Below the pieces are notes generated by a model. The model saw nothing but the letters and a program-made list of their open reading frames with translations, ran no database searches and was not told where the DNA came from. Below are positions 23,371-32,263 of a stretch of 40,659 nt of DNA, piece by piece. The DNA lies in NCBI GenBank assembly GCA_029936175.1, contig JAPYUI010000011.1, positions 7,783 to 48,441 of the forward strand. The letters run 5' to 3'. The translations under genes were made by a program, and so were the position numbers. Every line of letters starts with the position of its first letter. Positions within the stretch are counted from its first letter, which is position 1. Source of the stretch: Kiritimatiellia bacterium (GTDB lineage: Bacteria > Verrucomicrobiota > Kiritimatiellia > SS1-B-03-39 > UBA6053).

Positions 23371-23515
23371 GTGGGGGATTCCTGTAGGATTTCAGGGCGC
23401 GATAGCTAGTATACACGCTCGGGGAATGCAATCAGCGAAAAGCCTTTTTTCTTTGCTTTTTCAAGCCTTCTGCATAGTGATTTCATCCGATTTACACTGA
23501 ATCCCGAGATTCCTC
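23371..23515. promoter_or_regulatory. Divergent intergenic region, NDK-like gene / aspC
   Basis: This 145-bp gap is AT-rich in its middle. On the minus strand TATACT (23408-23413) is a near-perfect -10 box for the NDK-like gene, but no good -35 stands 16-18 bp before it. On the plus strand TACACT (23493-23498) could be a weak -10 for the aminotransferase gene. A run GAAAAGCCTTTTTT with a facing GCTTTTTC (about 23437-23461) can form a loose hairpin. Activity is inferred only from position. Confidence 0.3.
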
Positions 23516-24697
23516 ATGTTTGAAAACCGCCAGCCTGCCCCGCCCGATTCCATTCTCGGCCTGACCGAGGCATTCAAGGCCGATCCCAATCCTGCAAAGG
23601 TCAACCTCGGGGTCGGGGTGTATAAGGATCCCTCCGGGCAGACCCCCGTGCTCGCCAGTGTAAAGGCGGCCGAGGCCCGGCTCCTGGCCGGGGAGACGAG
23701 TAAATCCTACCTGCCCATTACCGGTGACCCGGCATATGGTTCCCTGGTGCAAGGAATGCTTTTCGGCGAAGCTGCACTGGACAACCGGGTGCGTACGGCG
23801 CACACCCCCGGTGGGACGGGCGCGCTTCGCGTAGGCGGAGATTTCATCAAGGCCATGCATCCCGATGCATCGATCTGGGTGAGCAGCCCCACCTGGGCCA
23901 ACCACAAAGGCATCTTCTCGGCAGCGGGCCTGAAGATCGAAGACTATCGCTATTACGACCCGGTGACCCACGCAGTTGACGAAGAGGGATTCTTTGAGGA
24001 CCTGGCCCGGGTGCCCGCGGGCGATGTCGTGTTGCTACACCTGTGTTGCCACAACCCGACGGGTGCCGACCTGTCCAGCGAGCAGTGGGGTCGCCTGGCG
24101 GGTCTGGCCGCGGAACGTGGCTTTGTCCCTTTCTTCGACTTCGCCTACCAGGGCTTCGGTGACAGCGTGGAGGCAGACTGTGCGCCCCTCCGGGCCTTCG
24201 TGTCTGCGGGCATGGAATTTCTTGTCGCGAATTCGTTTTCCAAGAATGTCGGCCTGTACAACGAGCGTACAGGCGGCCTCTCCATCGTCGCCCGCTCTGC
24301 GGCTGAAGCCGATGCCGCCTTCAGCCATATGAAGCTCTCGATCCGGACTAATTACAGCAACCCTTCCTCGCACGGTGGCGGGATCGTGAAGACGATTCTC
24401 TCCGATGCGGATCTCAAGACCCAGTGGATGGAGGAGCTTGCGGGGATGCGTGACCGGATAAAGGAGATGCGCAGCACCCTCGTGCAGGGCCTGGCTGCCC
24501 GGGGCGTCGGCCAGGATTTTTCCTTCATCGAAAAGCAGCGAGGCATGTTTTCCTTCAGCAGCCTGGGTGACGAGCAGGTCCGTTGCCTGCGCGAGGAAAA
24601 GAGCATCTATATCGTCAAGGGTGGCCGGATTAACGTGGCCGGGATTTTGCCGGGCAACGCCGATTACCTCTGCGATGCCATCGCGGGCGTCCTGTAG
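23516..24697 (+). CDS. aspC: Aspartate/aromatic amino acid aminotransferase (class I)
   Basis: A 393-residue PLP enzyme of the AspC/TyrB group. The N-terminal PPDSILGLTEAFKADPNPAKVNLGVGVYKD is diagnostic. CCHNPTGAD carries the carboxylate-pocket Asn-Pro-Thr-Gly, FFDFAYQGFGD the PLP-contacting Asp and Tyr, and SFSKNVGLYNERTG the Schiff-base Lys243. GRINVAGI near the C-terminus contains the substrate-carboxylate Arg. It transfers amino groups between aspartate or aromatic amino acids and 2-oxoglutarate. AspC and TyrB specificity cannot be separated with certainty; the symbol is by closest overall resemblance. It is followed two bases later by the glycosylase gene. Confidence 0.9.
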   Translation: MFENRQPAPPDSILGLTEAFKADPNPAKVNLGVGVYKDPSGQTPVLASVKAAEARLLAGETSKSYLPITGDPAYGSLVQGMLFGEAALDNRVRTAHTPGGTGALRVGGDFIKAMHPDASIWVSSPTWANHKGIFSAAGLKIEDYRYYDPVTHAVDEEGFFEDLARVPAGDVVLLHLCCHNPTGADLSSEQWGRLAGLAAERGFVPFFDFAYQGFGDSVEADCAPLRAFVSAGMEFLVANSFSKNVGLYNERTGGLSIVARSAAEADAAFSHMKLSIRTNYSNPSSHGGGIVKTILSDADLKTQWMEELAGMRDRIKEMRSTLVQGLAARGVGQDFSFIEKQRGMFSFSSLGDEQVRCLREEKSIYIVKGGRINVAGILPGNADYLCDAIAGVL

Positions 24698-24699
24698 GC

Positions 24700-25326
24700 T
24701 TGAGCAAGCGTTTCCAGCAGATTCGTGAGCATCTGCTCGAGGTCGACTCGAGCTTCCAGGCGGTTTTCGCCCGGGTCGACACGCCGCTTCGCCCGGGGCG
24801 CAGTGATCCCTACCGCGCGCTGCTCCGGTCCATCATTTCACAGCAGTTGTCGGTGAAAGCCGCGGCGACGATTCACCAGCGCTTTCTGGACCTGTTTCCC
24901 GGTGGCAACCCCGATCCGACCCGCCTGCGGAAACAAAGTGAAGCGGCCTTGCGCGGGGCCGGCCTCTCGCGGCAAAAAGTGGGTTACCTGCGTAACGTAG
25001 CGGCCTTTTCGATGGAGGAGGGCATCCGCCATGCGCAGTTGAAACAACTGAGCGATGAGGAGGTCATCACCCACCTGACCCAGATCAAGGGCGTCGGGCG
25101 ATGGACGGTGGAAATGCTGCTGCTCTTCTCCCTGGATCGACCCGATGTGTTCCCGGTGGACGACCTGGGGATCCAGAACGCGATGCGGAAACTGTATCGC
25201 CTGCGTACCGAGGGGCCGGTGTTTAAGAAGCGCCTGATGACGATCTCCAGGCGCTGGAGTCCGCATCGTTCCACCGCGACCAAGTTGCTCTGGAAATGGG
25301 CAGGGACCGTGGACGATAAAGCGTAG
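24700..25326 (+). CDS. DNA-3-methyladenine glycosylase II (AlkA-like, HhH-GPD)
   Basis: A 208-residue base-excision-repair glycosylase of the HhH-GPD superfamily. SIISQQLSVKAAATIHQRF is followed by the helix-hairpin-helix IKGVGRWTVEMLL (129-141) and the catalytic aspartate in FPVDDLGIQNAMRKLY (probably Asp155). The sequence contains no Cys, so no C-terminal iron-sulfur cluster of the Nth/MutY kind is possible. This fits the short AlkA/MagIII-like form that removes alkylated purines. It begins with TTG two bases after the aminotransferase stop, so it is probably co-transcribed. There is no upstream regulator (ada) in the window. Confidence 0.88.
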   Translation: MSKRFQQIREHLLEVDSSFQAVFARVDTPLRPGRSDPYRALLRSIISQQLSVKAAATIHQRFLDLFPGGNPDPTRLRKQSEAALRGAGLSRQKVGYLRNVAAFSMEEGIRHAQLKQLSDEEVITHLTQIKGVGRWTVEMLLLFSLDRPDVFPVDDLGIQNAMRKLYRLRTEGPVFKKRLMTISRRWSPHRSTATKLLWKWAGTVDDKA

Positions 25327-25375
25327 GCGTTCGCGCTTTCCCGGTGAAAAACACGGCTCCAGGGACAGGCCCCGG

Positions 25376-27862
25376 CTAGCGGAGCACCGATTCCAACTGG
25401 GTGAGGATCTGCTCCCGGGCCCGGGTGGGGGTTCGTTCAAGAATCTTTTGGGCCAGTGCCCGTGCCTCGTCGACCGCGCCGCGCTGGAACAGGATCTTCG
25501 CCTGCAAGGTCATCACCCGGACGTACCCGTTGATCTGCCGGGCCTTGATCCCGGCCGCCATCGTCATGGCTTCTTCGTAGCGTGCCAGTTCGTAGAGAAC
25601 CTGTGCGCGGACCAGGCGCGTTTCGGTTTCCAGCAAGGGGCGCTCAGCGGGGATCCGAGCCGCCTCCAACAGGGTCAAGGCCTCCCGGTACAGGGTAGCC
25701 TGCTGTTCAGCCGGAACGCCCCGGGCGAGCTCGCGCAGGATCTCCGCGTGCAGGACCGGTTTCCAGAAGGCTTCCACCAGGCCGGGTCGATCGAGACAGG
25801 CGAGGACCGGCCCCGCCTGGGTGCCGGTCTTTCCGTTGGTTGCGGCCCACTCGCTCCAGAGAAAGCGATCATGCGGATGCCGCTCCACCGCCTGCTCATA
25901 GGTTTCGTTTATGCGCTGCGACCAGTCCGGCCGGACGAGTGGGTCGGTCTCGAGAAAATAGCGCAGGGCATACAGGCGCGCGAGGTCCCCGTATGGATCG
26001 CTCCGGTACGGGTGTCGCTGGATGGCCTCGCGGAGCATGGCCTCCGCTTGCTCAAGTGCCCGTATTCGATCCGCAGGCTTTTTATGCCGGAGTCCGGAAT
26101 CGATCAGGGAGGTGGCCTGCGCCTGGTAATAGCTCACCCGTTCCGGCCGGAGGGCGATGGCCTTCGCCCGTGTTTCCACCGCGGAGCTGTACCCGGCATC
26201 CGCATCGTATTGATCGGCCTCGCTGGAGAAGAGAAAGGCCTGGAGCGATGGCACATGGACATACCAGGCAAGCGCCAGCGCGAGCAGCGCGGGGATCCCG
26301 ACGCCGATCACCGGGGGGGTGCTGGACGTGGATACACCCGGGCTCAGCGGGATCAAACAGGCGGCCAGGAGCCAGGCGAAAACGCCGGTGCTGGCCACTT
26401 CAAAGGCGGTTTGATTCGCACCGACGTGAGCGAGCAGGGCCACGAGGATGGCACAGACGAGGATAGGGGACTCATCCGCCTTTTTTCCACGCGGTCGGAA
26501 GGCCGTGAAGGCCCATGCGCTGGCCAGCAATGCGAGGAGGCTCACCAGTCCCCAGTAGGGCCACGTGTCATGCAGGCCCAGCCAGACCAGGGCGATGGAC
26601 TGGCCGGTTGCGATGCACGCGACCAGGATCCAGGCTTCTCGCCGGGTATGCATCCATCCCAGGCACCGCAGGGCGGCGGCGACCAGGGCGGCGATCCAGC
26701 CGTGGTACACCAGGGCACCGAGCAGGCCGTGCATGAGGAAACGATCCCAGCTCTCGTTATGCGCCCGGTTGAGCACGCGGATGAAGTTGGCCGCGATGCC
26801 CGCTTCCGGGGGGAGCCAGGGATTGATTACCGCCGGCAGATTCTCCTGGCCCCAGCCAAAGAGGAGGCGTATCCCTGCGCATTCGTCCGTGTAGATTTCG
26901 CTTGCCGCCAGCCGGTCATAGCCATCGACCATGCGCGCGCTCGCATGCCAGAACTGAATCCGCGAATGCATGCTTGCCCCCGCCCGTTCCTTGAAGGCCT
27001 TTCCACCCGCATAGAGCGGCGAGATTCCCGCCGGAAGAAAGAACGCGACCAGGAGGGCGAGGATGCCGAGGCTTGCGCAGGCCCTGCATAGGCCTGCCCG
27101 GCTCGGCATCCTGATCACCAGGGTTGCTGCGATGAATCCCATGGCGATGACCAGGCCGAGGATGGCTCCGCGTCCACGTGCAATAACCAGCAGTGCGAGT
27201 AAGGCGATGCACAGGATGCCGAAGGGCAGGGCCCGGGAGATCCGCGCCCGGTAGGCCAGGGCGAAACCTGCGGCCAGGGGAATCAGCATGACCAGGTAGT
27301 CGCTGAGATAGATCGGATTCCCAAGGGTTCCCCATATATGCCGGATAACCCCCCTCTCGTGGGCCATGGCCTCAACACTGAACACCTGCATGATGCAGAA
27401 GATGCCCATGGGGATCCCGGATGCCAGCAGGCTGTACAGGAGCCGTGTCCGTTGCCGGGTTGTGCGGATGAGGAGGGTCGTGGCGAAAAAGAGTACCACC
27501 AGGCTGAGTTGCGAGATCAACCCGGTGTCCTGGGTCGAAGTTCCCCAGATGGCGGTGGGTCGTGAGCATGCCAGGGCGGCAGAGATACCCTGGCTGATCG
27601 CGAAGGCCACGGCCAGCCAGGCCAGGGGTTCCCGGGACAGTGCCCGGATCGCCGGCGAAGGCCGACGTGCGATTAGGTGTACCAGGCCCGCGAGGAGAAA
27701 AAAGCCGGCGAAGGTCTTGATCAGCGCCCACTTGATCAACTCGAAGGAAATGGTCGTCCCCCTGAGGTAAACCAGCGGTGCGCCAAAGGCCAGGAGGTAA
27801 AGGACCCCGCGCAGAAGGTCCCCGCTGCTCAGGCCCGATTCGCTGGATTGCCGCTCTGCCAT
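25376..27862 (-). CDS. O-antigen ligase/Wzy-family membrane protein with C-terminal TPR-like region
   Basis: An 828-residue protein. The first 510 residues hold a dozen or more membrane helices in the O-antigen ligase/polymerase (Wzy_C) arrangement: VIARGRGAILGLVIAMGFIA precedes a large periplasmic loop containing SRIQFWHASARMV, GWGQENLP and LNRAHNESWDRFLMHGLLGAL, the family's conserved region. The C-terminal 250 residues are helical repeats of the TPR kind, such as ADRIRALEQAEAMLREAIQRHPYRSDPYGDLARLYALRYFL. Fusions of this type occur in PVC and delta-proteobacterial genomes. Role: joining or polymerising lipid-linked glycans at the outer face of the inner membrane; the polymer is unknown. 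The start is uncertain: the ATG at 27862 (MAERQSSE) or the TTG at 27877. It is divergent from the sulfatase-fold gene. Confidence 0.82.
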   Translation of the reverse strand: MAERQSSESGLSSGDLLRGVLYLLAFGAPLVYLRGTTISFELIKWALIKTFAGFFLLAGLVHLIARRPSPAIRALSREPLAWLAVAFAISQGISAALACSRPTAIWGTSTQDTGLISQLSLVVLFFATTLLIRTTRQRTRLLYSLLASGIPMGIFCIMQVFSVEAMAHERGVIRHIWGTLGNPIYLSDYLVMLIPLAAGFALAYRARISRALPFGILCIALLALLVIARGRGAILGLVIAMGFIAATLVIRMPSRAGLCRACASLGILALLVAFFLPAGISPLYAGGKAFKERAGASMHSRIQFWHASARMVDGYDRLAASEIYTDECAGIRLLFGWGQENLPAVINPWLPPEAGIAANFIRVLNRAHNESWDRFLMHGLLGALVYHGWIAALVAAALRCLGWMHTRREAWILVACIATGQSIALVWLGLHDTWPYWGLVSLLALLASAWAFTAFRPRGKKADESPILVCAILVALLAHVGANQTAFEVASTGVFAWLLAACLIPLSPGVSTSSTPPVIGVGIPALLALALAWYVHVPSLQAFLFSSEADQYDADAGYSSAVETRAKAIALRPERVSYYQAQATSLIDSGLRHKKPADRIRALEQAEAMLREAIQRHPYRSDPYGDLARLYALRYFLETDPLVRPDWSQRINETYEQAVERHPHDRFLWSEWAATNGKTGTQAGPVLACLDRPGLVEAFWKPVLHAEILRELARGVPAEQQATLYREALTLLEAARIPAERPLLETETRLVRAQVLYELARYEEAMTMAAGIKARQINGYVRVMTLQAKILFQRGAVDEARALAQKILERTPTRAREQILTQLESVLR

Positions 27863-28091
27863 TCCCTTGTCTAGCAAATCCTGATCCCAATCCTAAATCT
27901 AATCGACCTCCAAGCCGTGCCTGCCGGTGTCGGTGCTTGCCACCGGGCGGTCCCTGCCATGCAGGATCGACAAGCGGGGCAAGCCATGCGTCGTACTGTT
28001 GCGTCGTGCGTCCTTAGGCATTGCCCCGGCAGGGTCATTCTGATACCCTGCGCCTGTCCATGCCCAGATTTATTTCCACCCGCCTGCGTTC

Positions 28092-29819
28092 ATGAAACCC
28101 GGTAAGATTTTCATCCTCGGCCTCGGGTTGCTGGTCCTCTACGTCCTCGTCATCAACCTGCTCAGGCCGAGCGCGGAAACCCTCTACACATCGCTCGGCA
28201 TCCTGCTCGCGGGCACTGCGGTTCTTCGCGCCTTTACGCTCCCGGAGAGAAAACGCCCGGTACTGGCTCCGCTCCTCGCGTCCATGATTCCGGTCATGTT
28301 CATCTGGGCCTTCAACCCGGGCCAGACCAACCCTCGCCTGGCGTTCTATACCCTGCTGGTTGTCGTGGCCGGTGTGATTTTGGTCCACGGCTTGATGTGG
28401 TTTATTTTTCGTAAATCGGACCGGGCTATCCTCGCAACCGCCGTTGTGGCACTGACCTTTTTTACCTATGGCCATGCTTTTGAGTTCTTGTGGCAGCACA
28501 AGGTCGTATGGACCCAATGGAAGTTGAATCTTTTGCTCGGAGTCGGCTACGGCGGCCTTTCCGTTGCCTTCCTCGCCTGGATGTTGCGCACGAAGAGAAA
28601 CCTGCTTCCGGCCCTGATGCTGGTTCTGACCATTTCCGCGTTCATGGTGGTCTTCTCTGCCTTCAAGATGACAAGCCACGACACGTCCGCGACTTCGGTG
28701 AAGAGGGATCGTACGGGTTCAACCACCATCAGCGAAGCCGCCGGGGTATTCCCCGCGGGGGAACCGATCGAAGCGATCCTCGAGGACCGGGCGGATATGC
28801 CCGATATCTACTACATTATTCCGGATGCCTATGTGGGGGAAACGATCCTCCGGGATATATTTTCACACGAAAACAAGCCCTTCCTTGACTGGCTCAGGTC
28901 CAAGGGCTTCTACATCGCGGACCGGTCAACCTCGAACTATCCGATGACCTTCCTGTCCCTCGCGTCTTCACTCAACATGGTTTATCTCGACGACGTTATG
29001 AAGGAAGCCGGGCAAATGGGCACCTCGCGCAACCTGATCGCCCACGTTACCGCGAACAACTGGGTGGGGCGGCATCTCCGGAGTAAAGGGTATCGCTATA
29101 CCCAGATCATGACGATGGCAAATGCCACCAGTACGAGCGCGATTACCGACATGGAATTTGCGTACGTTCCCTATTGGCGGCGCAACCAATTCAACAACGT
29201 GTTCATGCAGACCACGGTGTTGCGTTCCCTGGTGCCGAGTGTTTCCGGTTCGCATATCTACTCCTTCGATACGCTTGAACGGGTTGCGGAGATCGACGGC
29301 CCAACCTTCCTCCTAGCCCATTTTATTCTTCCGCATCCGCCTTATGTCTTCGACCGGAACGGTGAAGTCATGAACAATATCCCGCTTTCGCTGCACTGGG
29401 ACCGGGCGGAGCGCAGCAAACTTGGCAACGGTTACCTGGACCAGTTGATCTATTTCAACACCCGGATTAAGCAATCCATCGAGGGAATTCTCACCAAGTC
29501 AAAGGTTCCGCCCATCATTATCATTCAGGCCGATCACGGCTGGGTGAATAGTGGACGCCCGGATGTACCGGTCAGCGATGAGGTCGCCTGGACGCCGCAT
29601 ATCAAGGAGCGATTCTCGATCTTGAATGCCTACCTGGTGCCTCCGAAAATACGCGAACGCCTGTACCCGTCAATCACTCCCGTGAATACGTTCCGCATTG
29701 TCCTCTCTGAACTGTTTGATGAAGACCTGCCCCTGCTCCCGGACGAGAACTACTTCTGCCCGGAAGAGAAGCAGCCGTATAACGTAACCAATGTCACCCA
29801 TATCGCACAGGAACGATAG
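28092..29819 (+). CDS. Membrane sulfatase/alkaline-phosphatase-fold enzyme (LTA-synthase-like layout)
   Basis: A 575-residue protein with six or so N-terminal membrane helices (residues 5-190) and a soluble alkaline-phosphatase-superfamily domain. Metal and active-site elements: MPDIYYIIPDAY (Asp245), TSNYPMTFLSLASSLNM with Thr286 as the likely nucleophile, HFILPHPPYVFDRNG, and IIIIQADHGW with the C-terminal Asp-His metal ligands. There is no CxPxR or SxPxR sulfatase motif, so it does not need the window's FGE. Comparable proteins transfer or hydrolyse phosphate-linked head groups on envelope glycans or lipids. It lies opposite the O-antigen-ligase-like gene, which suggests a shared cell-surface polysaccharide role. 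The start at 28092 has no Shine-Dalgarno but gives a sensible first helix. Confidence 0.82.
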   Translation: MKPGKIFILGLGLLVLYVLVINLLRPSAETLYTSLGILLAGTAVLRAFTLPERKRPVLAPLLASMIPVMFIWAFNPGQTNPRLAFYTLLVVVAGVILVHGLMWFIFRKSDRAILATAVVALTFFTYGHAFEFLWQHKVVWTQWKLNLLLGVGYGGLSVAFLAWMLRTKRNLLPALMLVLTISAFMVVFSAFKMTSHDTSATSVKRDRTGSTTISEAAGVFPAGEPIEAILEDRADMPDIYYIIPDAYVGETILRDIFSHENKPFLDWLRSKGFYIADRSTSNYPMTFLSLASSLNMVYLDDVMKEAGQMGTSRNLIAHVTANNWVGRHLRSKGYRYTQIMTMANATSTSAITDMEFAYVPYWRRNQFNNVFMQTTVLRSLVPSVSGSHIYSFDTLERVAEIDGPTFLLAHFILPHPPYVFDRNGEVMNNIPLSLHWDRAERSKLGNGYLDQLIYFNTRIKQSIEGILTKSKVPPIIIIQADHGWVNSGRPDVPVSDEVAWTPHIKERFSILNAYLVPPKIRERLYPSITPVNTFRIVLSELFDEDLPLLPDENYFCPEEKQPYNVTNVTHIAQER

Positions 29820-29821
29820 CG

Positions 29822-29868
29822 GTTGGCCTGAACGGCTCCTCCCAACTTCCCGCAGGCCCAGCGGGCTT
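29822..29868 (+). terminator. Hairpin cluster after the sulfatase-fold gene
   Basis: Two short stems follow the stop codon: GTTGG (29822-29826) with CCAAC (29842-29846), and AGGCCC-AGC-GGGCTT (29854-29868; one G-T pair). Neither is followed by a strong T-run. They suggest that the sulfatase-fold gene ends its transcript before the envelope cluster begins. Confidence 0.3.
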
Positions 29869-29965
29869 CGAATTAGGCTTGTCCGGGGCCATGGACCCTG
29901 CATGATCTCCGGGACAGGAATGGTGTCAAACAATGGCGGAGTCTCGCCCGTATAGTATAGCGACC

Positions 29966-32263
29966 ATGAAGCGGATGTTCTTCAACCTGGCCCTCGTGGC
30001 CGGCTACGCGATCCCGGTTATCCCCGGGTGGGCCGATAACTATGCCATTGTCTACGATGATGCATCGATCCAGACCGGGGAGGCGATCCACAACAGCTAC
30101 GCCTGGTCCCACCTGACCAATGCCACGACCATCGGTGAGGTGCCCCTCCTACAGGATAGCAAGGCCATCCGGTATATCCGCGAATACCATCGGGATGTCC
30201 AGTTGATCGGCCCCTATGTCCGCATGGCTAACGGGGATGTCCTCCCCGGGGTCCCCGCGGGCCTGTTGCCCGCCGATGAGGAACGCGGCCTCGACAAGCG
30301 TCTCCAGGTCCAGGTGTCTCCACCCTGCATGGGATTTAATGCCAATGACCGGGCTGTTTCGGTGCGTACCGATCGCGTGGCGGCAATCGTGTCCGACCCA
30401 TCCAAGGAGGCGAATCTCGCCCCGGGCACCCTTGAACTCAAGGACGGGACGCAGATCACGGTGAAATCCCTGCGCTGGGGCGAGGATGGGCTGAAGCTGC
30501 TTACCGCGGAGGGCGTCAAGCGCGTGAGCTATGCTGCGCTTGACTGTTACAAGGCGCGCAAGGTCGATACCTGGACGGCCCTGCAGGAGGACGCATCCGT
30601 GACCAGCCCGGATCCCCATGACAGGTTGGTGCAGATTCGCCTGGTCAACGGGGCCGTGCTCACCGCTAAGCGCATGCTGCTTATCGAGGTCGATCGGAAC
30701 GTTATCGGTATTCAGCCCGCCTGGGCCTACTCAGGGATTCGCTTCGACACGCGGCAGCACGTCGTGAGCCGAACCTATCGTGCGCTAAACGAGGTCCCGT
30801 TATCCCTTTTTCCCGTGACCTCGCTGAAGCAACAAAGTGCCACGGGTTTTCAATGGTCATGGTCCCGGGACCGCAATCTCCGCGGCGACGAACTGGGCTG
30901 CAATGAACTGCGCGCCGGTTATGGCCTGGCCACGCATTCCTACTCCGAGCTGGCGGTCGAGTTGCCGCCGGATGCCCACCGGTTTACCTCCTGGGTTGGA
31001 ATCGACCGCGCGGTGGGGAAGGGGGGCTGTGTGGAGTGCGCTGTTTACGGCGACGAAAAGGGCGGTACGCCCCTCTGGCAAAGTGGATTTATTCGCGGAG
31101 GTGAAGATCCCCTGTGCATTCCGCCCATCGATGTCTCGTCCTTTAAGCGACTGGTTTTCGTCACGGACTTCGGCCAGGACGGGCGACCCGAAGGTGCGGA
31201 TCCACTGGACATTCGCGATGAACTCGACTGGCTGAATCCAACCATCATCTTGAAGCGGGTACCCAAGGTCGAGACGCCGAAGCGGTATGCGCGGATTTAC
31301 GAACAACTGCTGGAATGGCAGGGTGCGGAGGCCTGGTCGAAAGAGACCCTGACCGGTCCCTGCGTCCTGCGCTGGTGGAGGCTCTACAGTGAAGGGCTTT
31401 ACCTGGATATCCAGGAGGAGTTTCGACTCAAGCGCACCCTGACTGTCAGCCCGACCAATGCCTGGCTCCATGTCCGGGCCACCCGTGCCCGGCAGGGCGT
31501 GGGCGGCCACGTCATCTCCCTGCATGTGAACGGCCGACTCCACGAACCCCGTGGTTGGATTGCCAGGGAGAACAACGTGTTTGTGCGGAAATGGTTAAAC
31601 CTGGAGACCCAGACCAAGACCGCTGGATCCCTGGGCGCCATGGATTGGGACCTGGGGCGCTATCTCGGCCAGGAAGTCACGCTAGAATTGGTGCTGCAAC
31701 CGGCAAAAAAACCGGGCGTTCCCCTGCCTTACCTGGTGCTTGAGAATATCCAGTTCCGCCCCGCGATTTATGCCGTCAACGATGCATATGTCGCACCGGT
31801 GATTCCCGAGATCAACCTGGAATCCATTCCGCCACAGGCGACCGAGCTCGTCATGGAGGGGGCAACATTGCAGGCGGGGAAAGACGTCACGGGCCAGCCA
31901 CTCCAGGTATACCATTTTCCCTATGCCACGGGCCTCGGCGTACCCGCGGGAAGCAGCCTGAGCTATACCCTCGATCCCGCCTGGAAACGGTTTGTCGCGG
32001 TTGTCGGCTATACCGGTATCAACTGGAAAGAGGTTGGACCCTATCAAGTATTCTTTGATGACGAATCGAGCTGGGTGAGCTCCTCTCCCATTCGCTTCGG
32101 TTGGTGGAGTCGCGGTACCCAGGTTGATATCCCCATCCCGCCCGGCAGCAAAACCATGACGCTCAAGATCGCCCCCGGCGAAGCCCATGGTGCCTGGGCC
32201 CAATCGGGCTTCATGACCCAGGCGAAGCCGCCAGCAGCAGGAGACCCTTTATCCGAACCCTGA
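29966..32263 (+). CDS. Exported protein with two NPCBM (carbohydrate-binding-like) domains
   Basis: A 765-residue exported protein. I start it at MKRMFFNLALVAGYAIPVIPGWA-DNYA, a clean signal peptide; the track's start 11 codons upstream adds a polar stretch that would spoil it. Short Sm-like beta repeats come first: GDVLPGVPAG, LKDGTQITVKSLRWGEDGLKL and LVNGAVLTAKRMLLIEVDRNVIGI. The first NPCBM domain (about 315-430) contains FTSWVGIDRAVGKGG and FKRLVFVTDFGQDG. A middle beta region follows, then a second NPCBM-like domain (about 650-755) with GLGVPAGSSLSYTLDPAWKRFVAVVGY. Such domains are thought to bind glycans, but proof is sparse. It probably heads the envelope cluster; its stop is inside the following gene's likely start region. 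Confidence 0.8.
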   Translation: MKRMFFNLALVAGYAIPVIPGWADNYAIVYDDASIQTGEAIHNSYAWSHLTNATTIGEVPLLQDSKAIRYIREYHRDVQLIGPYVRMANGDVLPGVPAGLLPADEERGLDKRLQVQVSPPCMGFNANDRAVSVRTDRVAAIVSDPSKEANLAPGTLELKDGTQITVKSLRWGEDGLKLLTAEGVKRVSYAALDCYKARKVDTWTALQEDASVTSPDPHDRLVQIRLVNGAVLTAKRMLLIEVDRNVIGIQPAWAYSGIRFDTRQHVVSRTYRALNEVPLSLFPVTSLKQQSATGFQWSWSRDRNLRGDELGCNELRAGYGLATHSYSELAVELPPDAHRFTSWVGIDRAVGKGGCVECAVYGDEKGGTPLWQSGFIRGGEDPLCIPPIDVSSFKRLVFVTDFGQDGRPEGADPLDIRDELDWLNPTIILKRVPKVETPKRYARIYEQLLEWQGAEAWSKETLTGPCVLRWWRLYSEGLYLDIQEEFRLKRTLTVSPTNAWLHVRATRARQGVGGHVISLHVNGRLHEPRGWIARENNVFVRKWLNLETQTKTAGSLGAMDWDLGRYLGQEVTLELVLQPAKKPGVPLPYLVLENIQFRPAIYAVNDAYVAPVIPEINLESIPPQATELVMEGATLQAGKDVTGQPLQVYHFPYATGLGVPAGSSLSYTLDPAWKRFVAVVGYTGINWKEVGPYQVFFDDESSWVSSSPIRFGWWSRGTQVDIPIPPGSKTMTLKIAPGEAHGAWAQSGFMTQAKPPAAGDPLSEP
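32239..32243 (+). promoter_or_regulatory. Shine-Dalgarno AGGAG that points to a non-ATG start
   Basis: AGGAG lies seven bases before ATC at 32251, in the frame of the following large gene. No ATG, GTG or TTG occurs in that frame between the upstream stop (32125-32127) and the ATG at 32401, yet the translation in between reads as a full signal peptide. The site therefore argues for initiation at ATC (or at the CTG at 32260). Confidence 0.55.

Noticed and set aside
25448-27091. 547-codon plus-strand ORF opposite the O-antigen-ligase-like gene
   Set aside because: Antisense shadow of a clear membrane protein; its own translation has no membrane segment or known motif.
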